From assembly GCA_038501625.1 (NCBI GenBank), contig JAZAYU010000014.1, forward strand, positions 992,001-1,056,000: 64,000 bases of DNA, read 5' to 3'. The notes beneath the pieces were generated by a model. That model saw only the letters and a list, made by a program, of their open reading frames with translations. It was not told the origin of the DNA and made no database searches. Made by a program: the position numbers and the translations under genes. Below, in pieces: positions 12,291 through 24,890 of the stretch (positions are counted from its first letter, which is position 1; each line of letters opens with the position of its first letter). The DNA comes from Corbicula japonica (lineage: Eukaryota > Mollusca > Bivalvia > Venerida > Cyrenidae).

Positions 12291-13367
12291 GACAATTTAA
12301 TTAAGAAAAAAGACAGGTTGCAATTGTATTATCAAACTTATTCTTTGATACATGTAATGTGACGAAGAATTATTTCAGCTCTTGCTGATGTACGTGGCAT
12401 TGTAGATATTGATCTCCTAAATGATCGATTTCTTTTTATTTAACTGATCATTTGCAGAAGAATGACCTTTTGCAAATTTTTCATGTGTGACGAGCAGAAA
12501 CTTAAAAAATGTTGTTGTTTTTTCATTTAGTCATTAAGAACTAGTTATTTCTGTTCTTACTTACATTTCAATATTATTGACTCTGCGTTATACAATCTCC
12601 ATTTCCTGTTGTTTTAATCAGCCTTCTTCCAGTAATGTCTTGCGGCAGTATGCATTTGCCAACTCATCTGTTAGTCAACTATATGATTTAGGTTGTTCTT
12701 GACTTCGTAAGTCACTTGATACATGTATCTGCTTAAAAAGATGTTCAATAAGGATCCTTTCATCTAGTTCAATTAGAGATTTTACCTGGCTCAGTACATA
12801 CATCTTCCAGCAATTAAGAAAAATTCCAGGTAACACAAAAACTGCCCCAGTGGAGTCCACAATAACGTCAATGGTCATCACATAGTTAATAAAGATAAAA
12901 TATTTATACAATTATGCTTTTACTTAAGCATTTCTTTACATGTCTTTAATAAAATAGATGACCTTAAATTATTCCATATTTCCCAGAATAAAAACATTTC
13001 TTTCTTCGATTGTTCTATTTGTCTAAGTAGAATGGAATTTCTAACGGTAAAAAAGCACTGTCCAGATAAAACTGTCATCGTGAGATAGGAAATTGTAAGA
13101 GGCTTATTTGATAGTTTTGTGTATCGCTTTATTTACAGCTTGTTTACTTAGTTGCTGAAGTCTACATTAATATTTGGTAACCACTTGAAATGAAGCATAC
13201 AATGCTAAAATATTGCTGAAACAGTAGCCAAATTAAACGTTTAAAACGATTTGAAAGTAATAACCAATTTGTTAAAGGGAAAACTACCAAAAGACAGTAC
13301 GGTATTTAAAGATATTAGTTTTTATAAAGAATAGAAGTCTACAGCGTATTTTAACATACAGGTCTTT

Positions 13368-13850
13368 AATACTCACTGCCTATTTTCTGTAATGTTAGAT
13401 ATCGATAGCGTTCTTAAACGGTTATAAACATTCCTATACATTAAACATGTATTGCTCGATATTCCGAGACAAAAGAAACGAACTAAAACCGAAACGTATT
13501 TTACGGTATAATATTTTTAACATACAAAACCTATAACGTAATTTTGCGGTACATGTCATTTCAAAGAAAACGACCATAACGTACACAAACGTACAAATCT
13601 TTTATACTTACTGCCATATCATCAGTTTTGTTAAATATCAATAGCGCACAAAAACGTTTATAAACGTTTTTATACATAAAACATGTATTTCTCAATGTTC
13701 TGAGACAAAAGGAACGAACTAAGCCCGAAAAGTATTTTACCGTATGACATTGTTTTTTACATACAAAACCAATAACATAATTTTGCGGTACATGTGGTTT
13801 GAATGAAAACGACTATAACGTACAAATACGTAAACTAAGTATAAAATACC
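13368..13850. repeat. Two-copy direct repeat, about 235 bp, in the subterminal region
   Basis: Blocks such as cgaactaa, acatacaaaac, ataattttgcggtacatg and ataacgtac repeat in order at about 13368-13600 and 13601-13850 with moderate divergence. Confidence 0.75.
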
Positions 13851-14044
13851 GCTTTTTTACTTTATTTTTCTGTTGAGACGGGAATATTATGCTATGGGTT
13901 TTAAAACTGTTAAATTTCATACTGTTTAAATACGTTACCGGTCTTCAGACACAAATAAGGTTCCGTTTTTAGAACATCGTTTTTTCACGACGTTTTAGTA
14001 CGTTATAGGCTTTCGAACACAAAATAGGGTCGGGCTGGGAAAGT

Positions 14045-14286
14045 TTAACCCTTTCCTGTACAGACACACCTTAATTGCTAGGGCAAACAGTTTAGATCCA
14101 GATCAGCCGGCACATCCGTGCCGTCTGATCAGGATCTAAACTGTTTGCTTTTAGATTCATTAGGTTATTTCTGACCAAAATGCGACCAGTGCAGATCCTG
14201 AGCAGATGGCACGGATGTGCCGGCTGATCTGGATCTACACTGGTTGCACTTGCGTGAAAATGCGTGTCTATACAGGAAAGGGTTAA
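14045..14286. mobile_element. TTAA palindromic MITE, complete copy
   Basis: It is bounded by TTAA and has inverted ends ttaaccctttcctgtacag / tacaggaaagggttaa. Inside, two palindromic blocks (gatccagatcagccggcac and its complement) are separated by ttaggttatttctgacc, so the element can fold into nested hairpins. The TTAA target suggests piggyBac-type mobilisation. The 75-residue minus-strand frame here is spurious. Confidence 0.88.
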
Positions 14287-14639
14287 ACATGATTGTTCAC
14301 AATATAAAATTGATATCATGAATAAACATGAAATCGTTCTTCATTTTTATTCCTTTCAAATAGGTTTTTCTGCCAATGACAATGCTGGAAAACTAACAAA
14401 AATTGCTGAAGTCATTTATAAAAAAGATGTTTGAAAAATAAACAACAAAAAAACATGGCAAATACAATTTTTAGGTGCTGTTTACCAAAATTTGAATACA
14501 ATGATGAATCTACTGGGTATTTTTGAATTTGTCATTTGTCCAGTTATCAATATATGACTAGTCTGGGACTAGACATCAGACAACCTGGTCATCATTATCC
14601 TGGGATAAGACTTGTCTAGGACGTCTGGGGACAGTATGT

Positions 14640-16160
14640 TTCCGGTATCCAGTCATTTCCCCCACAATCAAGTTCCTCACCTGGATATTCCCCCACACTG
14701 CAGTTTCCTCCAGGATGTTTCCTCCCCTATTATAAAAGTAGTTGTGAAAGATTTGTAAGGTTTCAGGGCTCTCACTAGACTTGCAAATCAGGGAGAAGTT
14801 TTGTTATAATTTTACTGAATTACAGAAAAGTTTGTTGTCAACAGCATTCTTTCCTTATATAGTCTATACAAAATGACTTCTCCCATAGCTCAAAGCATAA
14901 TAATGAGAATATAATTTATTATTTTGAAATATATATTCCACTAGATGTACCAAGCATTTAATGGAAAGAAATGTGTGAACTGTTTGAGATGGTTACACTA
15001 CAAAACTGTACAAAGACTATTAACAGGATATGGCAGGTGTGAAATACACTGCATGTGTATTTGATACATTTTAAATAGCTTAGTAGCAATTATACAAAAT
15101 ACTACGAATGAAAAAATAAAATCTTCCATAGCAACTAATTACTTTTAATCAAAACTTTAAACTTTAATGATCAAAGAAAAGCACATGCCAAAAATTAAAA
15201 TAATGATTCAGATTTGGTTGAATAATTTTTCCAACACATCCGTCGTCCTTAAATATTTAATGTTGTTATGTAGTCAGCATGTATTAAGAAAATTATGTCA
15301 TACATGTAAGCGCCTTGATGACGTCAGTTAATGGGTAAAATCGGTGTAAAATCAGGTAAAATTTTTGAGTCATTTGTCATTAAACAATTTTTGTCCTAGT
15401 ATTATCGTGGTGCAGTTCAGATTTTTACTCAGTGTATTCGGGAGTGGGTGGGGTGTTGGTTAAGACAGCATTTATAAAGCTGTGTTATTCTTTCATAACA
15501 TTTTAAAGGAAGATTAAATATAACATTTTTCACAATGATACAAACCTGGTCAAATGAACATGTTTTGACTTAAAAGAAATATGTTTTTCGTTTACAATTT
15601 ATCTGTCATTCCTGACCGCTATCCTCTGCTGTCGGCATTCAAGTGCTTTGACAATACAGACCTTGCATTCTTTCTACAATGAATGTAATGTTTTCTTTCT
15701 ACAATGCAATGTTGGGTTAAACAAAAAACAAACAATTTACTTTCGATTTCACATTTTTATTGAAGAAACGACTGATGTAAACAAAACTGGCCGAGCATAG
15801 GTAACTTGACTTTAGTTGTTTAATATTTTATGTTATCAATACATAATTATCTCTAGTTATATTCAGCGAACATAAACAATTACAACAGAAACTTTAAGTA
15901 AACTGTTAAAATTTCATTTAAAACCTAATACCTGATATCCAGTAGAAACAAAATGTTTGAAACTACCTAACCCCAACTTTCTTTTTGATTTTAAGTAAAA
16001 GAATGACTTTGTCGTTGCATAAAGAACATTCACATCATTATATAGTATATCATCACATTTCTATGAATTTATATATAGGGGAGGAAACATCCTGGAGGAA
16101 ACATCCAGGAGGAAATGTCAGTGTGAGGGAAACAACTGGAAACCTATGTTCCCAGGCATG
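14640..16160. repeat. Fold-back region with 27 bp perfect inverted repeats
   Basis: Bases 14704-14730 and 16075-16101 are perfect inverted repeats containing tttcctccaggatg and tttcctcccctat. Related cctcc/ggagg motifs extend outward on both sides. The 1.3 kb between the arms is AT-rich with no recognisable gene. It may be a non-autonomous element of unknown type; the outer ends are not defined. Confidence 0.6.
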
Positions 16161-17130
16161 AAAATGGCCCTGGTCAATGGGATAACATTCCAAAATTTAG
16201 AGACACTAAAGCTTAACTATATTGTAATGAGATTCATCAGACAGCACTGTGTATCGTTAGACTAAGTTTATAAAAGAAGTCTGTTACATCAGTACCAATA
16301 AGCGTCCATTGACATAGAGCGAAATTCTTGATAAAATTAGTGGAAAGAAATTATTCAGTCGGATGTTAATTTTGAAAATCGAAGCATTTCATTTAGAAAA
16401 ACTTTAAGTTATGAACCGTTCGAGTCGGTGTTTCAGTTAAGTTAGAAGATAAGGATATCTAAAAATTACCAGTGTTTATCACTGATCTTCTGTGTTAACC
16501 AAATGCCTGATACTTTTTCGGTATGTGTGGAAAACGCAATGGAGAAATGAAACGCAATGGCATAAAACAGGCAACAGCTATGTTGAAAATAATCGGGTTC
16601 CCTTGGGTAATACCGTACCGTTGTTTACTATACGGATTATTGTCGGTCATCCTGATGACCGACATATTATAATGGACCAAACTTGAACTTTGAAGGGTAA
16701 CACCGGTTAACAGCGGCACCGGACGTGGTCACTTTAGACAAAGCCGCCCGTCTAGAGCTTGGGAATGCTATTCCGTTCCCCCTATTTGCTAGAAAAGTCT
16801 TCTAAATGTTGATGAAACAATATCTGGACGTTGTAGTAACATCAAATCAGAAATTGAGCCGATATATAACGACATGTTAAATTATATAAACATACGTGTG
16901 TTGTAATTTCCACAGGGTGTAGAAAAAATGTTATGCGTCTTTTTTTAGAAAGTCACGTGATGAAAACCTTCATAGCAAAATATTATTTGTGTATAAATTG
17001 AACTGTTTCTTTATTTGATTCAAACAACAGTTCAGGATGATCCCATATATGAAATAGATTCAATCCGTTATATTGATTTTGTTGGTCAAAAGCAAGACAT
17101 CGTTTATGTTTTTCTTAGAGACTAATGAAT
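16161..17130. other. Intergenic, nothing recognised
   Basis: Short frames at 16492-16719 overlap on both strands and show no domain. Confidence 0.4.
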
Positions 17131-17134
17131 GTCC

Positions 17135-18401
17135 GGGCGTGCTCGATTGGGCTGTCGGAACTGTGCCAGAATCAAATTCCGACTCTTCCACAGAATCTGC
17201 TTGACTGTTTCACTGCGCATGTCTGTTCTTTCAGCAGACAGCGACAGTAGTAAACCAATTTTGTCTGGCGATTATAGTCGCCAGAGAATCCTTAGCGAGC
17301 TTCAGTTATCTTTCCTCGAGGTTTAACATAGGCGGTATTCCCCAAGCTTGCAAGTAAAGTACATACTGCTGCTGGATATTAACAACACCAGTTGGTATTA
17401 GATTTAAAAATACAACGAACTCGGAGTCATATTACAAGATGTATGTTTACCATTATCCCAGCAGAGTTGCTGATAGCAATTTGATGCCACTTAAATGTCG
17501 GTCACTGATTTATTGCCATTCATATGTTTGGAATGCATTTTATGATGATATCTGTATCTGTATTGTTACGACGCTTGTAACCACTGCTGGCGTAGTGCGT
17601 CGGGGGTTTAAATGTTAACCATTCCAGTTGCACAAATACTGCACACTGTTTGCCATATCCTGTCGTTCAGGGCGACGTTTACACCTTCTAGATGCTGGTT
17701 TAATACAGTATAAGCTGTACCTCTTCTTTTCTTTTTTTTACAAATGGTTTATATTTACTCTTTAATCAAGTGTTATGTTGAATTATTGTAATGAGCAATA
17801 GGCTTAGTTGATAAGAAGCTGGATAAAATTTTTAAAAATAGATACAGAGAAAGGCTTGACGTAATCCAGCAGCCAATCAGAGGCCTCTAGTTTTTGGTTT
17901 ACAACAGTCGTTTATTTTCTGATAACGACGGAGAAAGAGTCTAAGAATCTGCCAAACGAGTGAGATTGGCTGTCGGAACAGAATCATGATAGGTTGTTAT
18001 AAAAAGTGTTACATAATTGCATGTTTATTATATCTTTTGAAGTCTAAAGAACTCCTAATGGTCTTAATAAGCCATACTTCATAGTTCAACTAAGTTTTCT
18101 TAGTTTTTAGATCAGTCAACAAAAAGCAATATTTATAATTTACTGAAAAATAACACTATTTCTGGTATTTATGTTGGTGAAATTCTTGGCATAGTACTGA
18201 AATGTAACCATTATCTTATTTGATGGCAAAAAAACAGTATCTAAAAATATTTCAGTTTGGTGCAGTATAAAACACTGACCGATTCCATTCACACCACCTA
18301 TTTCGATGGAATGGGTAAAACGCTGCCAGAACACAGTTCCGACGCACTCGATTGGGGTTCTCCCTGTTCTAAAAGTCGGAATTTCCAATCGAGCACGCTC
18401 C
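17135..18401. mobile_element. TIR element, copy A, interrupted by a second element
   Basis: The ends gggcgtgctcgattgg (17135-17150) and ccaatcgagcacgctc (18385-18400) are inverted repeats. A second copy (B) lies at 54989-57680. Without its insertion A is about 520 bp and has no coding capacity; the 104-residue frame at its right end is not conserved in B. Confidence 0.78.
17201..17943. mobile_element. 743 bp insertion with 9 bp target duplication inside copy A
   Basis: The 9-mer agaatctgc occurs immediately before (17192-17200) and after (17944-17952). Copy B has it once, in tccacagaatctgccaaac, and so is the empty site. The insert ends are imperfect inverted repeats: ttgactgtttcac at the left, tagactctttctc read inward from the right. 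A 9 bp duplication fits a Mutator-like non-autonomous element. Confidence 0.75.
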
Positions 18402-18944
18402 GAGTTTTGCGGGAAAGGCTGTCTGTAAACAAAAGTTTACAAAAAGCTAGTCGGTCATTAGCATACACTTTCAACCAAAAATGTATTCCAAAATCTAGAG
18501 TTCAACAACAAAATTTCGTCACTGTCCTAGGGTGGGGGGATGAGCAGCCTGACAGGGACTCAAGTTATTAAATTTACTATTCTGATTTTCAACAATTTCG
18601 TTAGAATGCTGAACTTAAACATGTAATATTGGTGGTTCTCGCACATTTTCCTGTTTTTGTTTGTTAGTTTTAATGATGTCAATTTCAGTGTATGCCATGT
18701 TAGATGACATTATGCGGGTTTCAAAAAAAATCATGTCCATGCATTGACTTTGAAAATTGATGAAAACTTCTACCCATGTGTTAATTTTAAAAATTTATTT
18801 CTGGTGGTATAAATCACCAAACATACGGTCGTGAAACAGTAGAGGCTTATAGCAAACGAGGAGATGTTTTAAACAAGCATTTAGGAGGAAACGAATGCTC
18901 AGAACTTGCTTAATTGTCAAAATATTGTCTTTTAAAGAGAGATT

Positions 18945-19175
18945 TTGCTTTTTGCGCTTTCCAGTGCAAATGTTGCGAATGTTCTCAGAAGTTAACGGAA
19001 GTTTAGCGAAGTGAGGTGATCATTGTTTACAGTAAAAAAAGGGATCAGCGATTTTGCCATTTGTTTGCGATTTCCAGTGCAAATTTGGTGAATGTTATCA
19101 GAAGATACCGGAGGTTTAGCGAATGTGACATGGCCATTGTTTAAAGTAAACATAGGAGATCAGCATGGGCAATAT
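18945..19175. repeat. Two-copy tandem duplication, about 117 bp
   Basis: tttccagtgcaaat, gaatgtt.tcagaag, gtttagcga and gatcagc recur in order in both halves, with clear divergence. Confidence 0.7.
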
Positions 19176-21219
19176 TTTCATCTAATATCATAAGTGTAGT
19201 CAATTGGGCGGCGCTACGCTAAAAGACCACCAGTCATCAATACGATCAATAAGCTGCGGACGAGAAAGATAAACGACTAGGATGGCCACGTGAGGTTATG
19301 ATTACACATTCAGCGTGGAAGCATCAATAATGATTTTGTTTATTGAACTTGTCTGATATCAATTTATATTTTATAGGATAAATGGCGACACGTTACCTCA
19401 GTTACAAGTACTTAGTTAGTCAAGTTTGTTGAAAAATAATTTCAATCTATAATTACACACTTTTGCATTTCACGAGCGCACTATTGAAATAACCTGAGAT
19501 ACGAGAGTTTAAACCTAGTTGGTTTGATGACTACCCATCTCTTCATTAGTTATGAACATTACATTTTATCTTTTATTTGCAATTACTCATTTAGAGGGAC
19601 ATTTATATACATGTATTATGCTCTTTCTCAAAGATTTGCATAAAAGTGCCTCGTTTTGAGCTTGTTGCACAAAAAACTGCCATGTTTTTAGATCTATCTA
19701 TTTCCCTGTCCTTTTGATATCCAAGTTGGAGCTCTAATTACGATGCGGTATTTTATGTTTTTGATATGCTTTAAAGTCTTTAACAGGCTCAATGCAACCG
19801 AGCCTGTAATATTTTCACATTTTTCGTCTTCGGTGGTTTTCAAAGTGACCTTTTAATATATTTTAAGAAAACAAAACTTAAACGATTGTTTTGAAATAAA
19901 AACTTAGTAACCATTCTATACGTGCTTCTGTATTTTTATCATGTAAACTTTAACTATTTAATTTATGTTACAAAACTTCCGCCGCCATAAAGTTCAAAAC
20001 TTGCCCTTGAATATATGCATTATTAACGAAATACGAATTGATTTATTTTGATTCCCATATTCCCTCTCAAAACCGCATATATCTATGCGTTCTCTTCTTG
20101 GGGTCTATAGTGAACGGTTGGACTCGTCGCAGTTGCAATCCAAATTGAGTTTTAATTGTAAAAGACTTCCGGGGATGCCCGTGACCCCAATGACTGCTTC
20201 CCCATACACATGCAATATAACGGATCTGATTTCGGTCTTGGGATACTAAACGATAACATTATTTTGACAAGTACAGTAAGGTAGACAACACAAGCACTAT
20301 CATTTCTATGTAAGGGCGATCTACTAGAATATACTGCAAGGAATGCAAAACCAGCCTTTAAAGTACAGAAATAGTTGTTTTCAGAACAGTGGCATAACGA
20401 CAATTTTTATGATGATAGATTAATTTAAATACAAATAGTGCTTCTTAAGTTCCTTTAATAGTTTTAGAGAAAATCGTTCAAACAAAAACAAAAGATAATA
20501 GCAGCATTAAGCTTAAGTGAAAGTAATAAATGTATCAGCATCCTAATTTATTGTTTACTGTCTTTTAACGCTCGTCAACTTCAAGTTTGACGAGATCTGC
20601 TGAACCAACTAAAACTACATTTTATGAATGTTGGTAATGAATACTGAATATTATAAGCGTGGCTTTTCTCTCAATGTACAAATAAGTATCGACTGTGGAA
20701 AGTTCTATGGTACCTCTTTGAGCATTCGCGTTAATGTAACATATTCATCAGATTCGCTGGTGCTTAAACAACGTAATTATTTCTACACCTCCTGAAAAAA
20801 AAATTACGTCCACTAGAGACATGATTATTTATATTGATGCCTTTTGCCGGTTCACGTCTTCTTCATGTTTCAATAAATCAAACATCAGCCGTTCAACTTT
20901 GCTTGCATGCTTTAAAGTAACAGAATTGTACAATGTTTATATGTTCTCTTGTTTATGTTTGTACATGTACATACAGAGAAATGTAAATGGAAATAAACTT
21001 GAAACTTGAAACATCAACTAAATTCACAAATAGTTTGTCAGATACAGTCTGTGTGACTTTGATCGACAGAAAACTGGCCATATCATTGACTTACATTGGT
21101 CCAAAAGTAAATACATGAACGAATACATACCTACTTATTCTTTTAATTTATTTGCTAATGACCGACTAGCTTTTTGGAAAGCTAAAACTTGTTACCGTTC
21201 TATATATAAATAGAAGGTT
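19176..21219. other. Intergenic, nothing recognised
   Basis: AT-rich. Open frames at 20152-20403 (minus) and 20821-21009 (plus) show no domain and no splice context I would trust. Confidence 0.4.
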
Positions 21220-21306
21220 GTGGGTAAAACCCTGACCAGACCCAGACCCAGACCAGACCCCGGAAACTAACGATTGAGTACGGAAATCTTCGTTGTTTTC
21301 CGATAA
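21220..21306 (-). repeat. 87 bp perfect inverted repeat, left arm
   Basis: It is identical in reverse complement to 24273-24359 over all 87 bases. The arm contains a short GACCCA-type run. On the minus strand it is open and would read SLVSGVWSGSGSGQG; the right arm is open in the same frame on the plus strand. Confidence 0.95.
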
Positions 21307-21600
21307 TCGTCTAAAACAATAACGAATCTGTGACCATGTTCTGCCATATATACATATATTTTTGTATGTCTTATTTGCGAAATATACTCGGCAAAAACAG
21401 TTCTGCACACTTTTCATAAAATATCTTTTTATTTTCACCAAACACAACAAAATGATACATATCAAATAAATCAGCAATTCAAAGTCAACACTATTAAAAA
21501 GTCAGAAATAAAATCCGACCAATACTTTATAAGCAATTCATTGTTAAAGCCACCGGGGGTTACTACACAAAAGTTGCAAAAAGCGCTTGACTTATACTGA

Positions 21601-21817
21601 GTAAATCCACCACGATGAATCCGGCGTTCTTTCAAGCGGCTTCTCACGGAATTCAACAGCCGACGAAATATCAATTGCGGAACTGTGAACAAGAAAACCG
21701 GGTAGATCATCTGGCTTGACCAACTTCACGTGTTCTTTCTTGTTTAGAAAGACGTCTAGGTGGCCGGTATTGTCCGACATTTGCCATGACGGTCAAATTA
21801 ACAAACTCTTCCTTGTT
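21601..21817 (-). CDS. Candidate first coding exon of an unknown gene
   Basis: The minus strand has a good acceptor (tttctcacag) at the 21818 side, an in-frame stop before the start, then an ATG at 21780 and 60 codons to a possible donor TCA|GTATAAGT. The peptide contains LNKKEHVKLVKPDDLPGF and EKPLERTPDSSWWIYS. Its mixed codon use and rich third positions look like real coding sequence, unlike the neighbouring AT-driven frames. I do not recognise a family and found no downstream exon. It lies between the two 87 bp arms, so it may be host sequence or a transposon gene fragment. Confidence 0.27.
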
Positions 21818-21849
21818 GACTGTGAGAAATAAATTAATTTGAAAAAAAA

Positions 21850-24272
21850 ACACAAACATTAATGCAAAAATAATGCGTTTTCTCAAATAAGATAATGTGT
21901 TTATTGCATTGGTTGGTTGTTTTTATACGCTTAATAAACTGGATGCTTTGATTCATTGATACAGAATGGAAACTGTTCGAATCATCACCTGTTTTGCCAT
22001 ACCTTTAGGTCAATGAGTGAGACAATGTGATGCTTTAATTAATAAGAACTTAAGTTTGTGCGTTATTCTGGAAATTGCTTGGTATCAACTTTTGATTACT
22101 TCCTGTTACTAGCATCACAGTTCATGCTCATAATTGCATAAAACAGACACTGGTGAAATGTTGAATGATTTCATAGATTTCACAACTCTACCTTGATACA
22201 GCAAATTTTGCAACTTTTGACTGTTGACCCCTTTCATACTCAAAATGGCATTTCTCGCTTATTTACCAACCAATTTAAATTTCGTTTTTGTCTTAAGCTC
22301 CGCAAACAATTTATATTTATATACATGTATTTATTTATACCAGTTACTTGCTATATTATAAAATTTATGCAAAAGAACAATTGTGTGCAGAACTTTTTTT
22401 GTTGGGAATATATGAACGATTTGTTTTTCAACATTTAAGTTACTTTTGAGTGATATTATTTTCTGTTTTGGGGAAATTGGCAGTTGCGGGTATACTCTCC
22501 GTGAAAGAAAAGTCTTGCCTTTTTTATTTAAATATGGATTCTAACGCAATTTTGAACTATTTTATCCAATTCTACAATAATGGTGTAAGACCTGTAAATA
22601 GACTTCCCTATATAAACTATAGTACCATTTGAATAAGGGCTAACTTACATGCTTTTGAAGCAAAGTGTTTCTACTGTCTACTGTGATTTGATTTTACCCC
22701 CGACTACGATAAATGTCCTTGATAAACGAACGCTCAGTGGGGCTTTAGTGAAAATATCATAAAAAGAAGTAAACATTATTTATCTTATTATTTTTAAAAT
22801 GTTATGAGTGTGCTTCAGCTAAATGCGGAGAAATTAAAATGTGTAGTTAGAACATTGGTAAGTGTTTAACCTTCAATAAATTAAATGGCAATTAGAACAT
22901 TACAAATTTGTTGAAATGCGACATTGCAAATGCACTAATCGCCACTTTTTTGTTCAGAGGTGTTTTTTTTAAGTATTAGTACTCAGGTTATAGTCTGCAA
23001 CAATATCCTTATAATGCTCCCATATAACCAGAGAACGATTTCACTTCAATATTTCTAGACTGCATATACCGGCCAAAATACTTTGCCTGACTATGCCCTA
23101 CAATTAATACCATTTTCATGCAATTTAAAATGATAGAGAACGTACAAATTTAACTCTGTACACTTCGTTAAAAGTCACAAATGCAACAGAATTTAGTATT
23201 AAAATATACATAGTGAAATATGCATATCAGGAATCGCCACATTCAGAAAAAACAACCTCCCCACACAGTCAAGAAGAAGAGAGGGGGAGAGAGCATGGTT
23301 AATAAAATGATCAGTTTCAAAAAAAAGACACCACTAACAATAAACAAAAATGAGAACCCGAGGGGTTACCGCCTTGGAACGGTCAGTGGCAAATCAAATT
23401 GCCACTGGGGGTTTAAACCAGGTTCTAGGGTGCACCAACCTCACACTTGCCCCAACAGGTTCTCATATCACAAAACAAGTACAAGTTGTCTTGGTGAAAA
23501 GCCTCTAACCCACTTATCGGCTTAACAATGTTGCATGCAAAAGCGCACAAACATATAAAACATAAGAAGCTAAGAGCATTGCAAAGCCGAAGGGGCAGGT
23601 ACTCAATGATCTTACCGAGACCAGAGCTCCTGTAGTAAAATCAGCAAGAACACGATGACAGGGATAAAAGAAACAAATCGAGCTTCTAGGTTCTTTTAAG
23701 AAAAGATTTCCCCATTAACCTTCATAAACTCTTAAACCCCTGCCACCGTCGTGCAACCAAAGAGGTAAGCATAATGATCAACTGTAGAAGGGTTAATCAC
23801 CAGGCATGCAGAGAGCTGTAAAATATCATGTTGGTAACCTTTCTTTTGTTTCGTTTTTAATTGACTTGCATCAAATGTATTCAATGGTTAAGGTTGTGCG
23901 ACAAACAAAAGCATTAAGTCTTATTCAGTACTCCGTACCGCTCGACAATTACGAAGCGTAATTGGATAATAACGCCGACATGTCTTTAAATATTATGAAA
24001 TATAATGTCTTATTTACTTTACGTGTGTTAATTTATTTCAAACATTGTTTCTGATAACTAGTGATGCTAGTAGGTGGTAAACACTGCAATTAACACAGGA
24101 ATTCTGAGAGCTTTTCTTTGTATTGTAAGCTTTTGTCGGCCTAATGAGAATTGTGGTGACTGTTAATTGTTAACTCTCAAATTGTTTTTTCAATGTTATT
24201 ATTCCTTTTTTGACAGTGATGATGAATAAGTGGAAGTCAAACACGGGCCATTCGTCATTGTTTTTTACTGTG
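21850..24272. other. Non-coding stretch between the 87 bp arms
   Basis: Frames at 22193-22632 are AT-rich and unsupported. The block at about 23220-23830 is less AT-rich, has gttaccgccttggaacggtc and looks like a piece of a repeat, but I cannot name it and the 101-residue frame over it has no domain. Confidence 0.35.
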
Positions 24273-24359
24273 TTATCGGAAAACAACGAAGATTTCCGTA
24301 CTCAATCGTTAGTTTCCGGGGTCTGGTCTGGGTCTGGGTCTGGTCAGGGTTTTACCCAC
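24273..24359 (+). repeat. 87 bp perfect inverted repeat, right arm
   Basis: Exact reverse complement of 21220-21306. Similarity fades gradually inward (…aaaacaat…cgaat…), as expected for the outer part of longer terminal repeats. Confidence 0.95.
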
Positions 24360-24624
24360 GTACCCGTTTATGTTGAAAAGCGCTTTCACTTGACTGCCGT
24401 TCACTATATCCAATTTACCGACCAAACTAAATTCCTCTGTACCAATATTTCAGTGTTAACGGCCATTACCAAAATCACAAAGGCGTACCGATTTTAAAAG
24501 TAAATATCTTTGTAGATAAAGCGAATTGGAAGCTGTGGTTTCAAATAACTGGGTAAGAATATTCAGTCAAGTGTAAAACGCGGCGGCGCCGTAAAATAAC
24601 GGGCAAAAAGAAAGGAAAACACGG

Positions 24625-24890
24625 CGGTACCCCTTAACTTTTTTTCTTTTTTTTTTAAAGATATCTCAATAATTTTTTGCATTTGATTGTCCAACCTCCA
24701 GGCTTTCCAAAATGGTAAAGATATTGAAAATCGGACAATTATAAGGTACTTTAAAATTGGATAGAAATTGATGGTTTTTGTTCATAAAAAATTTTGTTTT
24801 TTTCGCTGGCTGTACCCCTTAATTTTTTTGTTTAAAAAGATATCCCAATAATTCGTTTTGCATTCATTTGTACAACCTCTGGCCGAATAT
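24625..24890. repeat. Diverged two-copy repeat, about 195 bp apart
   Basis: gtaccccttaa...ttt, aaagatatc.caataatt and caacctc occur in the same order at about 24630 and 24825. The rest of 24360-25742 holds nothing I recognise. Confidence 0.55.

Larger units (their letters stand above)
8881..14043. mobile_element. 5.16 kb TIR element, decayed, superfamily unknown
   Basis: The left end ctttcccagcccg and right end cgggctgggaaag are perfect inverted repeats. Further inverted blocks follow inward: gcctataacgtactaaaacg on the left against cgttttagtacgttataggc on the right, and a ctaaaaacggraccttwtttgtgt block. Short motifs such as aaacgtttataaacg and ataacgta recur in both subterminal regions. A broken minus-strand OTU-like frame lies at 11857-12290. 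No transposase core was recognised and no clean target duplication was found. Outside the OTU remnant, 9000-11800 and 12300-13360 show only short unsupported frames. Confidence 0.7.

Noticed and set aside
14092..14319. 75-residue minus-strand protein, with similar ones at 50844-51101, 58061-58369 and 58443-58724
   Set aside because: All lie in TTAA MITE copies; the shared peptide is the translation of the palindrome, not a gene.
23220..23525. 101-residue basic protein
   Set aside because: Low-complexity lysine-rich start, no splice or domain support, and the block looks like repeat debris.
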